Assembly: GCA_024760905.1 (NCBI GenBank)
Contig: CM045745.1
Coordinates: 2,981,001-3,045,000, forward strand
Direction: 5' to 3'
DNA from: Plotosus lineatus
Lineage: Eukaryota > Chordata > Actinopteri > Siluriformes > Plotosidae
DNA length: 64,000 nucleotides
Shown here: positions 44,392 through 56,519 of the stretch, in pieces
Position numbering within the stretch: position 1 is the first letter of the stretch
Layout: each line of letters starts with the position of its first letter
Position numbers and translations under genes: made by a program
Notes under the pieces: model-generated
The model's input: only the letters and a program-made list of their open reading frames with translations
Database searches by the model: none
What the model was told of the DNA's origin: nothing

Positions 44392-47300
44392 GGTGGGGGC
44401 CTATGACCCTGGGGAACATGCTACAGAAGTTCGCCGTGGCGTTCTCATTGTCGCGCTATGGTGTAGGGAAAAATCACCGAGAAAACCATATGAAGTTCAG
44501 TAAACATTATTTATAGTTGCGTGCGGGGCACTGGGGGGACATGAAATGTTTTCTTTTTCTTCCTGTATGGGGTGTCACAGAAAATAATTGAGAATCACTG
44601 CACAAGGCGTTCTCGGAGTGCGGCGGAATACGTGCGGAAGAATACGAGGCTAATTGGCCCGGAAAAGCCATTTCCCCACTAGAGATCATTAGTTTAAATT
44701 TTGCTTGCTGGTTGGGGTGGATTTTTGGTGGATCGAAGCTTGTATCATGGAAAATTCATTATAAAAGACACTCATAAGTCGAGGTACCACGGTATTTGTG
44801 TTCAATACGTCATTGCATTACTGAGGTCAGGCAGTGACGTCCGGTGAGGAGGGCTGGGGCGTTGCTGCTGTTTCAGTTCATTCAGGTGTTTGGTGGAATT
44901 GAAGTTAAGGCTCTGTGCAGACATGGTCTTTGACGCCAACTTAAGCAGACCATGTCTTGTGCCTTTTCATTCCAGTGAGTGAAGCATAACTGCAACGTTA
45001 TCATATACAAACACATCTGTCATAACTGTGTGACCGAGTGGAAAACACACTTGTGGGGTGATGGTACACAAATATTTATCCATATTCTGTATGTATAAAA
45101 CACGTTTACAAAGTTTAAAAATATTAGTCCATATCAAGTATGGCACCACTATTGAAAAACTAGCCTGAGCATTTGTTTCCAAGAAAAAAGAAGAGTAGGA
45201 TATCACAGTGAATACATCTATAAATGAATTACACAACGCTAAAGAATAGTTTCTTCCTAAACTGGGACCATCTGTCGAAACAGCAGCACTTGATAAATCT
45301 CTCATGGGCACCAATCTCTTTCAGCTGGCTCCAAATATGGAGACTAAATCTCTTCGTTAATAGCGCTAACCTTTTTAATGTAGCCTCTCCAGACTGTGAT
45401 GGGGGGAAAAACAACAACATAAAAAAAGCATGTCCCCGTAAGTCTGCATCCCAGTGCAGCTTAAAATCACATACATTACAAAGTGAGCAAGAAGTGATAT
45501 TACACCGAAAGTAAAAACTAAATTATACATTGGCATGTGCTACACTGTTTTCTGAACAGCACCCCTGTTCATGAGTGAACTAACGGAGTGGTTCCTGAGC
45601 TTCCAGTAAATTGTTCTGTTCAATGCATTAGGTAGTCGGTAAGCATTCTGCTTGCGGTGGGGGGGGGTGGGGGGGTTGGTGCTGATTCAGCAGGAGCCAT
45701 CTAGCCAACCGAAAGAAGCTGTACAACTCTGAGTGTCAGCACATCAGCACATTCTGCTGTAGGAAGGGGTGGTATGCGGGTTGGGGATGGAGCTCAACAA
45801 CTGCTTATCTTTTCCTATCTCTGATCACACCGTTCAAGAAACAAGAACAGAAATTGCATCCAAATGATCCTTCAGTAACATAATAAAAGGGCACTCAATA
45901 CGCAATGCAAGCAGTTCCTGACCCAATATACAAACATCCATCATCCACTGACACACACAATCTTCAACCAGTGACAGCTGTTTGTAGTCAGAAGTAGAAT
46001 AATGAAACTGAAATTAGTGCAGTACTGCAGCAGCTGAATCAGCGTACAGCCCACCAATGCATGATCAATGTGAATGAGTATGAATTGCGGTGATGGAAAG
46101 GCTCCTCCCTGTCGTTCTTCTACAACCTCTGCTGTCACCAGTCCCTATTAATCAATATCAGAATCTGGGTCTGTACACCTCAACACTTAAAGCCATTTCC
46201 TGAGTGTGTCCTGTTAATTTGTGTCCACGGTGAAGAGTGGGACGCCTTCTTGGGTTTATGTTGCATGTGTTATATTGTCATTGGTGGATGTGATCAGCAT
46301 CAGATTTTAAATGCAACGCATTCTCATTCCCCCACAGTCCACAAGCTATGAGAAACCACAACAACTGTTTGTACACTTAGAGTAAAGTTCATCAGGAACT
46401 CCAAGATTAACAATGTACACTTTAAGCCTACTGTTTAAGTGTAGACAACACCACATATATTCACATCTGAGAGGCAAAATAGCTGGCAAATACAGTGGCA
46501 CGTACATGAATGCTAACCGAGCTAAAGCTCAAATCTGAAAGTAATTCCCTGATTGGAGAAAAATGAAATGAAAACAGAAGTTTTATTTTCCCATCTGACT
46601 TTTTGTGTGTCTTCCATATATTCTGTCTTTTGCAAGGCTGCTGTACAAGGATGAAGTAAGAGGGTAACTGAAGGTTAAAATTGTCTTGTTCAATCACATA
46701 ATGGCTGAAAAAGCCTAACGGAACCTCAAAAACTCCGGTTCCACATCCAGTTGCTTTGTACCCAGCTGCCAAGTAACGCAGGAACCTTTTGACGACAAAA
46801 TGTCCGAGTTTGTGGTGGCATAAAACCCAACAACTATCACTTCCACTTTAGGAACTAGAGCTCTCTCAGCTAATAATTGCCCGATACATGACAGCCATTA
46901 GCAAGGAACTCATGAGTCTTGGTCCAGAAAAATGGCATTAAAGATTCATCAGTGACATCACTGTATCTGGAGAATTTAGGAAAAAGACTTTAGGCATGAA
47001 AGACCTGCTTAACAGATGAGGAGAATATACTTTAATACACGGGTCAGACCTGTGATCCAATCAATAATTAGTCAAGGTCATCTTTACTGGCAATGTGGCA
47101 TATATTATTCATACACACTGCATGGATTATCAGGTTTGGGGGAAGGGCTGGCAGATAGTTGAGAGTGGTGAATGGAGCATGGACGATTACAGGACCAGAA
47201 ATGGGATCCAACTGTCGAAACTATCTGTCTGTATTATTTCAACGCAGGACAGGTCTTAAGATATAAAGTGGTTATGACTCGATAAAGATCACTGCTAAAC

Positions 47301-48484
47301 AAACAGTTTACTGATCATGTAGTCATTCAGCACTGACTACAGAGCTGAAAATTACATAAGACCAGTAAAATGCTGAGGATGAGTGCCAGCACTCGAGCAC
47401 ACAGGGAGAGTATGAGACGGTGCAAACTCATAAGTTTATTCATGAGCCAGAGCAAGCGCTCCGTTCCCGCGTGGCACGAGGGGGATTTCCTAGTTTCCAC
47501 ACTAGCTTGTGAGGTAAGTGATGCAACTACAAGCAATCCAGAAGGATCAAGGCTGGCCATGTCATCACATATGGAGGAACAGGACAAAGTCCTGGCTGTG
47601 TCAACATGCTGAACTCAATGGCACAATGATCCAGTAAAATCATTTTTTGGTCATCTTGTTTACTGAATATCTGGCATGAACAAAGAATGTTATATTGCAC
47701 TGCAGTGTGATCCATGTGCTGTTCTCTAGGAATGGAATTTGAGTTTGATATGCTATTGGATCAAGGGCTGAGCAAATTCCAATAGACGGGAGAAGACTCG
47801 CATTCATCTGATCACACTCAGTTCAAAAATTTCCCTTGCTGATTTTGTTTTTAAATAAACAACAACAAAAACCAGGCGACGTTAAAAAACTGAGCTTGCA
47901 AACTCGCAGAATAAACAATAGTTGTTACATCACAGTTCTTTAGTTACATTACAAAATTCTGTATTATATGAAATAATGTCAGTCTGCAACAACTGCTTTA
48001 CCAAACATCTGCATTATGGTTAGCCTTGGTGACTATTTGTGGAAGTGGGATGGGATCTACTGGTGCCCAGCACTATCTACTTTGTTATCACATGGTCACT
48101 ACACTTTCAAACGTTACGCATTCCACCTGCATCCAAATTTGGACAGCCTCTCAACTTCAAACAGACTAATATTTTTGAACTCACGGCCAAATATTTGCCG
48201 ACATGAAGGTGCCGGCGTCCTTTGTGGACTGTTTGCTTGCCAGTTTTCCAGAACTGGCTTTTCTCAGAGCCCTGGGACACGTGCACTTGGTCTGGGACCT
48301 TTATATAACAACCAGAGTTTGACAAGAAGAAAAATGGAAAATGAACGCGAAGGCTATGCTTAAAATCTGCACTTAAACTGTGGACACAACAAATTTCCCT
48401 GCACTATAAACACACGCAGTACTGAATACAGCCTGTACATGTCAACATACATAAAATGACCCACTGCAAATACATATGTAAACT

Positions 48485-48489
<5 letters not shown>
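44391..48489. other. Long unique-looking stretch
   Basis: About 4.1 kb with almost no recognised element. Exceptions are a possible TIR-element end at about 44,700-44,792 (..TCATAAGTCGAGGTACCACG) and a G run at 45,657-45,676. Frames up to 115 codons (44,967-45,314 minus; 48,016-48,363 plus) have no recognisable domains. This is the best place in the window for unseen host sequence, but I cannot support a gene. Confidence 0.4.

Positions 48490-48540
<51 letters not shown>
48490..48540. repeat. (TG)n microsatellite
   Basis: Pure TG run of about 25 units. Confidence 0.97.
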
Positions 48541-48541
<1 letters not shown>

Positions 48542-48719
48542 CCATTAATCCAGAAGCAGTGACTCTCTTGACAGCAGCCCCAAAGGATAGTGTAGAACCT
48601 GTGATGTTTCGTCCTGATTTTGATTTGTGAAATGCATGCTGTGGCAAAGCGAGGCATTCATCTTGCTCTAATATAACATAGAGTATCAGCACAAGAAGCA
48701 CTCCACAAGACAAAGACAC

Positions 48720-48862
<143 letters not shown>

Positions 48863-48925
48863 ATGAGAGCAGGACGGGGGAGGGGGGGAGGTGGGAGAGG
48901 GGAGGGAGTGATTAAAGCTTTAAGA

Positions 48926-49138
48926 CAGGGGTGCTCCATCCTGCTCCTGGAGATTTTCCTTCCAGATGACTTTATCTCCAACCCTAATGTGGCCCATGTG
49001 ACATGTAAGATCCAGTCAGGTCTTAAGACATTTCAAAGTCCCTTGATTGGATGATTGGATGGTTAGGTGGGCATGATTAGGTTTGGAGCGATCACCTTCT
49101 GGAAGGTAGATCTCCAGGAGCAGGATTGAGCACTCCTG
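48926..49138. mobile_element. hAT MITE with perfect 8-bp TSD
   Basis: 213 bp. TIRs CAGGGGTGCTCCATCCTGCT and its partner AGCAGGATTGAGCACTCCTG, extended by CTGGAGAT / ATCTCCAG. CTTTAAGA directly repeats at 48,918-48,925 and 49,139-49,146. An 8-bp TSD and CAGGGGTG ends are hAT hallmarks. No coding. Confidence 0.93.
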
Positions 49139-49293
49139 CTTTAAGAGATTTGTTTGGTAACCGTTCAGTCCATTACACTGACTACGACCCTCTTATTTTC
49201 TTTTAAATAGAACTTACTGAAGGAACAACTGTTCTTTCAAAGACAACAGTGGCAAAGTTTACAAATTAATGTTTTATTTTACTCTCTCTATTT

Positions 49294-49296
<3 letters not shown>

Positions 49297-49347
<51 letters not shown>

Positions 49348-49359
49348 GACAGACAGACA

Positions 49360-49424
<65 letters not shown>
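49297..49424. repeat. (AC)n(AGAC)n(AC)n compound microsatellite
   Basis: AC run, five AGAC units at about 49,342-49,361, then AC again. Confidence 0.98.
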
Positions 49425-49428
<4 letters not shown>

Positions 49429-49469
49429 AATGCTTATAATAAGCCAGTAATAATGCTCAATCCAAAATA

Positions 49470-50015
49470 CAGTCAGCCCTCTACTTACTAAATTAATCCG
49501 TTCCAGAGCCTTTTTCGTAGCTTGGAGTTTTCGTAAGTAGAGGTGCATTTTACATGTAAAACGCATGATTCGTTCCAAGGCTCCCAAGACAACCCCATAA
49601 ACCCTTTAAAATTATAAAAGTATACCACTTTTGTATGAAGTATGTGTTAAAAGCAAAAGAAAATAATTTACCTCTTTTTAAATCTCTTGAACCACCCATG
49701 CAACGCTTTAAAATCCAGGGGTTGCTGGTCTGAAGAACCCTAACCCCCACCCCCACCCTTCTTCACGAGGTTCTTAAATATGGCGGTTGCTTTTTCCAAA
49801 ATAATTGCCATCGTCAATGTATCTACACTTTTAAGGTCTCCTTCTTCAATATCAGCTCGATTGTAGAGGGGCTTCGGCCATACTTCTTTGCGATTTCGCT
49901 CAACTGCATCCCACTTTCATATTTTTTTATTATCTCCTGCTTCACTTCGATTGATAACGGAGCCCGCTTCTTCTTTTCGGTGTCACCAAGAATCCCTTTC
50001 TTGGGGTCCATGATG
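49470..50015 (-). mobile_element. Tigger-like transposon, transposase 5' side lost
   Basis: TA at 49,468-49,469 then CAGTCAGCCCTCTACTTAC and CGTAAGTAGAGGTGC internally, so there is a small stem near the end. The minus-strand transposase start is at 50,011. No second TIR: RTE sequence begins at about 50,016, immediately upstream of the transposase start codon. Confidence 0.75.
49680..50011 (-). pseudogene. Tigger transposase N-terminus (CENP-B-type HTH pair)
   Basis: Minus strand, Met at 50,011: MDPKKGILGDTEKKKRAPLS, then IEVKQEIIKKYESGMQLSEI, AKKYGRSPSTIELILKK (first, psq-like HTH). Stop at 49,823. Past the stop, MAIILEKATAIFKNLVKK and, after a frame change, FKALHGWFKRFKKR, the characteristic core of the second CENP-B/Tc5-type HTH. 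Nothing of the DDE domain follows. Confidence 0.82.
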
Positions 50016-50818
50016 ATGTGAGCTAGAACAGAAGGAGAGATTCTGGAGTGAGTTAGATGAAGTAATGCAGAGTACCCCCAGAGGTGGAAGAGTGATCATT
50101 GGTGCAGACTTCAATGGACATGTTGTTGCAGGCAACAGAAAGGACGAGGAACTTATGGGTAGGACAGGAACACAGAAGGACAGATGTTGATAGATTTTGA
50201 AAAAAGGATGGAAATGGCTGTGGTGAATACTTTCTTCCAGAAGAGACAGGCGCATAGGGTGACTTATAAAAGCGGAGGTAGGAGCACACAGGTAGACTAC
50301 ATCTTGTGTAGATGATGCAGTTAGAAGGAAGTCAGTGACTGCAAAGTAGTAGTGGATGAGAGTGTTGCCAAACTGCATAGGATGGTTGTGTACAGGATGG
50401 AGCTGATGGTGAGAAAGGTGAAGAAGGCAAAGGTAGAGCAGAAGACAAAGTGGTGGAAGCTGAAAAAGGAAGAGTGTCGGGTTGTCTTCAAGGAGGAGTT
50501 GAAATAGGCTTTTGGGGGTCAGGAAGTGCTTCCAGATGACGACACAACCACAGCAAATGTGATCAAAGAGACAGGGAGGAGAGTACTTAGTGTGTCCTCT
50601 GCAAGAAAAGTAGATAAGGATACTTGGTGGTGGAATGAGGAAGTGCAGGAGTGTGTACAAAAGAAGAGGTTAGCTAAGAAGAAGTGGGACATTGAGAGGA
50701 CTGAAGAGAAGAAACAGGAGTACAGGGAGACAGCGTAAGGTGAAGATAGCAATGTCAAAGGTCAAACAGAGGGCGTATGATGACTTGTATGCTAGGTTGG
50801 ACAGTAAAGAGGGAGAAA
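50016..50818 (+). mobile_element. RTE LINE copy 4a, fragment
   Basis: Plus strand. Starts within the endonuclease (GAGATTCTGGAGTGAGTTAG) with VIIGADFNGHVVAGN, QMLIDFEKRMEMAVVNTFFQ and YKSGGRSTQVDYILCR, then KWWKLKKEECRVVFKEELK and ARKVDKDTWWWNEEVQECVQ. Stops inside the linker (..SKEGEN) where copy 4b begins. Multiple stops. Truncated at both ends. Confidence 0.85.
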
Positions 50819-52790
50819 ATGACAGGAAAAGGTAGAGAGCGAGAAGAGAAGGAGATATTCTGGAGTGAGTTAGATGAAGTGATGCAGAGTACCCCCAGAG
50901 GTGAAAGAGTGGTCATTGGGGCAGACTTCAATGGACATGTTGGTGCAGGAAACAGAGGGGAAGAGGAAGTGATGGGTAGGTTTGCCCCTTTTTTTCCAGG
51001 ACAGGAACGCAGAAGGACAGATGTTGGTAGATTTTGCAAAAAGCATGGAAATGGCTGTGGTGAATACTTTCTTCCAGAAAAGAGAGGAGCACAGGGGGAC
51101 TTATAAAAGTGGAGGTAGTAGCACACAAGTAGACTACATCTTGTGCAGGCGATGTAATTTAAAGGAAGTCACAGTGACTGCAAAGTAGTAGCGGGTGAGA
51201 GTGTTGCCAAACAGCATAGGATGGTGGTGTGCAGGATGATGCTGAGGAAGGTGAAGAAGGCAAAGGCAGAGCAGAAGACAAAGTGGTGGAAGCTGAAAAA
51301 GGAAGAGTGTCGGGTTGTCTTCAAGGAGGAGTTGAAACAGGCTTTGGGTGGTCAGGAAGTGCTTCCAGATGACTCGACAACTACAGCTAATGTGATCAGG
51401 GAGACAGGTAGGAGAATACTTGGTGTGTCATCTGGAAGGAAAGTAGATAAGGAGACTTGGTGGTGGAATGAGGAAGTGCAGGAGTGTGTACAAAGGAAGA
51501 GGTTAGCTAAGAAGAAGTGAGACATTGAGAAAACCGAAGAGAGTAAACACGAGTACAGGGAGACACAGCGTAAGGCAAAGGTAGCAGTGTCAAAGGCCAA
51601 ACAGAGCGCGTATGATGACTTGTATTCTCGGTTGGAAAGTAAGGAGGGAGAAAATGATTTATACAAGTTGGCACAGCAGAGAAATAGAGATGGGAAAGAC
51701 GTGCAGCAAGTTACATTGATAAAGGACAGAGAGGGAAATGTATTGACTGATGACACAAGTGTGCTGGGAAGATGGAAAGAGTACTTTGAAGAGCTGATGA
51801 ATGAGGAAAATGAGAGAGAAAAAAGAGTAGAAGAGGTGACTGTTGAGGACCAGGAAGTAGCAAAGATTAGTAAGGGTGAAGTGAGGAGGGCATTGAAGAG
51901 GATGAAGAGTGGAAAGGCAGTTAGTCCTGATGACATACCGGTGGAGGTATGGAAGTGTCTAGGAGAGGTAGGAGTAGATTTTCTGACAAGAACATTCAAC
52001 AAGGTCTTCGAGAGTGAGAGGATGCCAGAGGAATGGAGGAGAAGTGTGCTGGTGCCCATTTTTAAGAACAAGGGAGACGTGCAGAGTTGTGGCAACTACA
52101 GAGGGATAAAGTTGATGAGCCATACGATGAAGTTATGGGAAAGAATAGTGGAAGCTAGACTAAGGGCAGGGGTCAGCATTTGTGAACAACAGTTTAGTTT
52201 CATGCCAAGAAAGAGCACCACAGATGCAGTGTTTGCCTTGAGGATGTTAATGGAGAAGTACAGAGAAGGTCAGACGGAGCTGCATTGTGCATTTGTGGAT
52301 CTGGAGAAAGCATATGACAGGGTGCCGAGAGAAGAAATGTGGTATTGCATGAGGAAGTCTGGAGTGGCAGAGAAGTATGTTAGAGTGGTGCAGGACATGT
52401 ATGAGAGATGTAAGACAGTGGTGAGGTGTGCTGTCGGTGTGACACAAGAGTTCAAGGTGGAGGTGGGACTGCATCATGGGTCAGCTCTCAGCCCCTTTTT
52501 GTTTGCTATGGTGATGGACAGGCTGAAAGATGAGGTTAGACAAAAATCTCCATGGACTATGATGTTTGAAGATGACATTGTGATCTGTAGTGAGAGCAGA
52601 GAACAAGTGGAGGAAAATCTAGAGAGGTGGAAGTATGCCCTGGAAAGGAGGGGAATGAAGATTAGCCTCAGTAAAACAGAATACATGTGCATGAATGACA
52701 AGGACCCAAGCGGAACGGTGAGGTTAAAGGGAGCAGAGATAAGGAAGGTGCAGGATTTTAAATAATTAGGCTCAACAATCCAGAGCAATG
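50819..52790 (+). mobile_element. RTE LINE copy 4b, internally deleted, 3'-truncated
   Basis: Begins ATGACAGGAAAAGGTAGAG (the MTGKGRE segment near the LINE start), then jumps to GCGAGAAGAGAAGGAG (REEKE of the endonuclease) and repeats the region already in 4a, offset about 820 bp. It continues through the RT in a 392-codon frame (51,587-52,765) with FSFMPRKSTTDAVFALRMLM, FVDLEKAYDRVPREEMWYCM and VGLHHGSALSPFLFAMVMDR. The catalytic box reads MMFEDDIVIC. Ends at VQDFK-stop-LGSTIQSNG with no C-terminus or 3' tail. Confidence 0.85.
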
Positions 52791-52807
52791 GATATATTAA
52801 AAAATAT

Positions 52808-53124
52808 ATATATTTAAAGGTAAAGTCCTTTGGGCTTTTTACACCTGAGCCATGGTGGCTCATCAGGCCGATGCTTATCCCCGGTTTCCATAGCATGAAG
52901 CGACTAGAAGTTCAACTCCTCCTGGTTGGGACGCTAGTCCATCGCAGGTAACCTTCCCAGTATATTTTTACTGGTATCCATTTATATTGCTGGGTGAACA
53001 GAGGCACACTTGTGGTTGAGACCTTGCCCAGGGGTCTTAGCACAGTGGGAGTCTAACTGGGATTTGAGCACACAACCTCCTGATCATGAGCGCAGCACCC
53101 TAACCATGACACCACTGGCCCCAC
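52808..53124 (-). mobile_element. SINE-D, tRNA-derived
   Basis: Minus strand: head GGGGCCAGTGGTGTCATGGT, TAGGGTGCTGCGCTCATGAT, B box GTGTGCTCAAATCCC. The body has TGGGCAAGGTCTCAACCACA, GCGATGGACTAGCGTCCCAA and GCCACCATGGCTCAGGTGTA. A and B boxes are at tRNA spacing. It differs from the SINE1 and SINE-C families. Only one copy in the window. Confidence 0.7.
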
Positions 53125-53130
53125 ATATAT

Positions 53131-53141
<11 letters not shown>

Positions 53142-53217
<76 letters not shown>
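53142..53217. repeat. (TA)n microsatellite
   Basis: TA run with one AAT interruption, abutting the left arm of hairpin copy 2. Confidence 0.96.
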
Positions 53218-53567
<350 letters not shown>

Positions 53568-53984
53568 CTCCACTGAAAGTAAGCGCTTGTTGCCAGCAAG
53601 TGATGGTTGACTACTAAACAGATGTTCAACGCACACTTGAACAAGTAGTAATAGAAATGGAGTAAAATCTACCGAAAGATATATCAGAAATATAAGTATG
53701 AAATATGATTAAACATTATCCTGAGGTACACTTAATACTAGGCTCCAACAAAGGGGGTGCGTGGCAGGGGCATGGCTGACAAGTGCTTTACAGCAGTTGA
53801 GAAGAGAAGCAGACCGATACAGACCAAACTCCTGCCAAAACTTTCAAAGAAGAAACAAATTGACTCCAGCATTATAATGAACTGGATCAGAGTGAAACTC
53901 TCAGTAAATCTGATCAGATCCGCTGTGCTGTGCTTGAGAGGAACCAGGAGTTTAAACACGATATTGATGATGTACAGATGATTA

Positions 53985-54023
53985 GAGAGAGAGAGAGCGA
54001 GAGCAAGAGAAAGAGAGAGAGAG

Positions 54024-54078
<55 letters not shown>
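53985..54078. repeat. (GA)n microsatellite
   Basis: AG-rich run with early CGAG/CAAG/ACAC interruptions, then pure. Confidence 0.97.
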
Positions 54079-54085
<7 letters not shown>

Positions 54086-54214
54086 TACAGTATAAACTCG
54101 TATAGGTTACTTATACAAGGTTTAAACATACATTCCCCTCTAAAGAATGCCCTGTAACAACTTACAAACAAATTCATCTAAGAACGGACCTCCGGAACCT
54201 GACTCTTTCGTAAG

Positions 54215-54533
54215 CTGGGGAGGGTCTGTACACACACGTACAGATGGTATTGCATGACACACATACATATGCGCGCACATGCACACACGAGCGCAGATGC
54301 ACCATATGCAACAATTATCCAGTTTTGTTGGGAGATTTTGTGTTGTTTTTTTGTTTTGTGTTTGTTGAGGGTTTTTTTGTTGCTGCATAATTGGCCTTGT
54401 TTTTGTGACATTTTCTGTAATTTCCCCCCCTATTCTTCCTTAATTTCCTTATTTTTTAATTCGATGAATATTTTTTAAAAAAAACGCGATGCACTAAAGC
54501 CGCATTAATTGAAGCGCGAAGTAGCGAGGGATC
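54215..54533 (+). mobile_element. MITE1 copy d, right half
   Basis: Interior CATAATTGGCCTTGTTTTTG, TTAATTCGATGAATATTTTT, then GCGCGAAGTAGCGAGGGATC end. The left half is missing or replaced; CA/GC-rich ATGCGCGCACATGC sequence precedes, as in copies a and b. Confidence 0.75.
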
Positions 54534-54534
54534 C

Positions 54535-54535
<1 letters not shown>

Positions 54536-54599
<64 letters not shown>

Positions 54600-54606
54600 T
54601 ACACAC
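54536..54606. repeat. (GT)n(TA)n(CA)n microsatellite
   Basis: A near-palindromic compound array directly after the MITE1 right end. Confidence 0.95.
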
Positions 54607-55443
54607 ATTACTATGAAAAAGCTTTAGGCACTCTATTTTTTGAGTATAAACTTTGCTATACATTTTTATTTTATAATTGTATATCGGTAAGTTAGTACAA
54701 AAGAATCAATTTAGATTTCAAAACATTAACTTTCCAAAACAAAATGAAAGGTGACAGTCTGTCAATAAAGAAAAAAGCAAATTACTTATTAAGAGATGAC
54801 TCTTCAGACAAAAATATAATGAAGGCTGCTGTGATTTACATGCAAAAGTCAATTGTGACGTTTCCAGTTGAACTGCAGCTGGCTCTGTAAGAGACCCAGT
54901 AGATACTGCACAACTGCACCTGACACTGTTCTCTTTTTAAACAAAAAATCATCATCACACCTAAAATTGAATTAGTTTCATTTACTACTGTGTACTGCTA
55001 CTTATCTAATGTCTTGTCAGGTCAGGTTTTACCCTGCTACTAACGTAAGCCAGTACAAACTGTTGCATGGTCGAGTGGTCGGCGACAAAACCGGCTCCCC
55101 CACCAGGTTCCAAATTTTGTGAGTAGGGTGGCTAGCAAGCCAGTAGGAATAAAAACAAGACGTATCAAAGGGCGGATGAACTCTTCAGAGTCAACTGCCA
55201 ACTAGCTAGAGATGGTGATAAAAACACCCTGCAGAAAGAACTTTGAGCCTCTACTGTGGATTTTTAGCCCTTACCATACAGCCATGACTAGAGTTGTTAT
55301 GGTTGCCGCTTACGCCAGAATTCTTGCACGGCACCCAGAGATATAATTTCTATGTAGAGATCTTTAATGTAATGTCATTATTTATATGTAAATATAAGGC
55401 ATTGTTTTACACCATTCCTTTGCATGTGCCTAAAACTTTTGCA
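54607..55443. other. No recognised feature
   Basis: AT-rich sequence with no TE or coding signal recognised. Confidence 0.4.
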
Positions 55444-55459
55444 CAGTACACACACAAAC

Positions 55460-55492
<33 letters not shown>

Positions 55493-55561
55493 CAGACAGA
55501 CAGACAGGCAGGCACACGCACACAGAGACAAACACACACACACACACACAGACAAATGCGT

Positions 55562-55621
<60 letters not shown>

Positions 55622-55703
55622 ATACACAGACACACACAACACACACACACACACAAACACACAAACACAGACACACACAAACACACACACACACACACAC
55701 AGA

Positions 55704-55770
<67 letters not shown>
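55444..55770. repeat. Long complex CA-type tract
   Basis: About 325 bp: AC, GAGA, (GACA)n, GGCA, then AC interrupted by AAAC, AGAC, ATAC and ACAAC. Several frames stay open across it only because it is a dinucleotide repeat. Confidence 0.98.
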
Positions 55771-55774
<4 letters not shown>

Positions 55775-56519
55775 TCACATGCTTTAACTGATTTTGCAGC
55801 CAGTGTAGCAATGCATGAATCACAGTACAAAAGAATCAACACATAACTGACGTTGGTTTCTTTCTCATCTCATCTCATGCAGTAAGTGAGGCTCATATTC
55901 TCAAGATGAAATTTGTGAATCTTTCTGGCAGGATTTCTTTAAAGTGTGCAACAGCGATCACATCTGCATTTATATCAGTTTTGAGCAAATGATCTGTTGA
56001 TTTAATATGTGGTTGCATCCCGAGTGAGTAACACTGAACCTTGGCTTGTTTATAAACCATGAAGGCACCATGACCTCTCTGTATTACCATGTTATGATGA
56101 GATACACTAGCAAAGAGGATCATGGGAGAATTTACAAAGATGTGCAGCCAGGTTGGCTTTGCCCTCAGATGAACCACCTTTAAATAAATGAGCAGAAACA
56201 GTCGTAATATCCCTCCAACCTCTCGTTCATCTTAACAGCATCACTGCAGTCACATGTTCCAGAGCAATTCAAATAACCTGTACTTCAAAATTCCCCTATC
56301 CATGTTTTGATTCAGGCAATTTAACTGGAACATTCAAAATGGAATGCAATCTTTTATGAAAATTTCTCTAAAATGTTATTCTAAATAAATCAATCAATAA
56401 ATAAAGCAATTTCTGGTCAGGTATAAATTAGGACACTTCCAGATTTATTCCCACTTAAACGGCTAAAAATCACAGACATGTCGATCACACCATGGGTTAG
56501 AGGTATACCTCGACTTAAG
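55771..56519. other. No recognised feature
   Basis: A 94-codon minus-strand frame (55,893-56,177) has no recognisable domain. Not called. Confidence 0.4.

Noticed and set aside
48016..48363. 115-codon plus-strand frame as a host exon
   Set aside because: No recognisable domain; overlapping antisense frame of similar quality.
50016..51640. Recent tandem duplication in RTE copy 4
   Set aside because: The two units differ at many positions and have different internal breakpoints, so they look like separate copies brought together.
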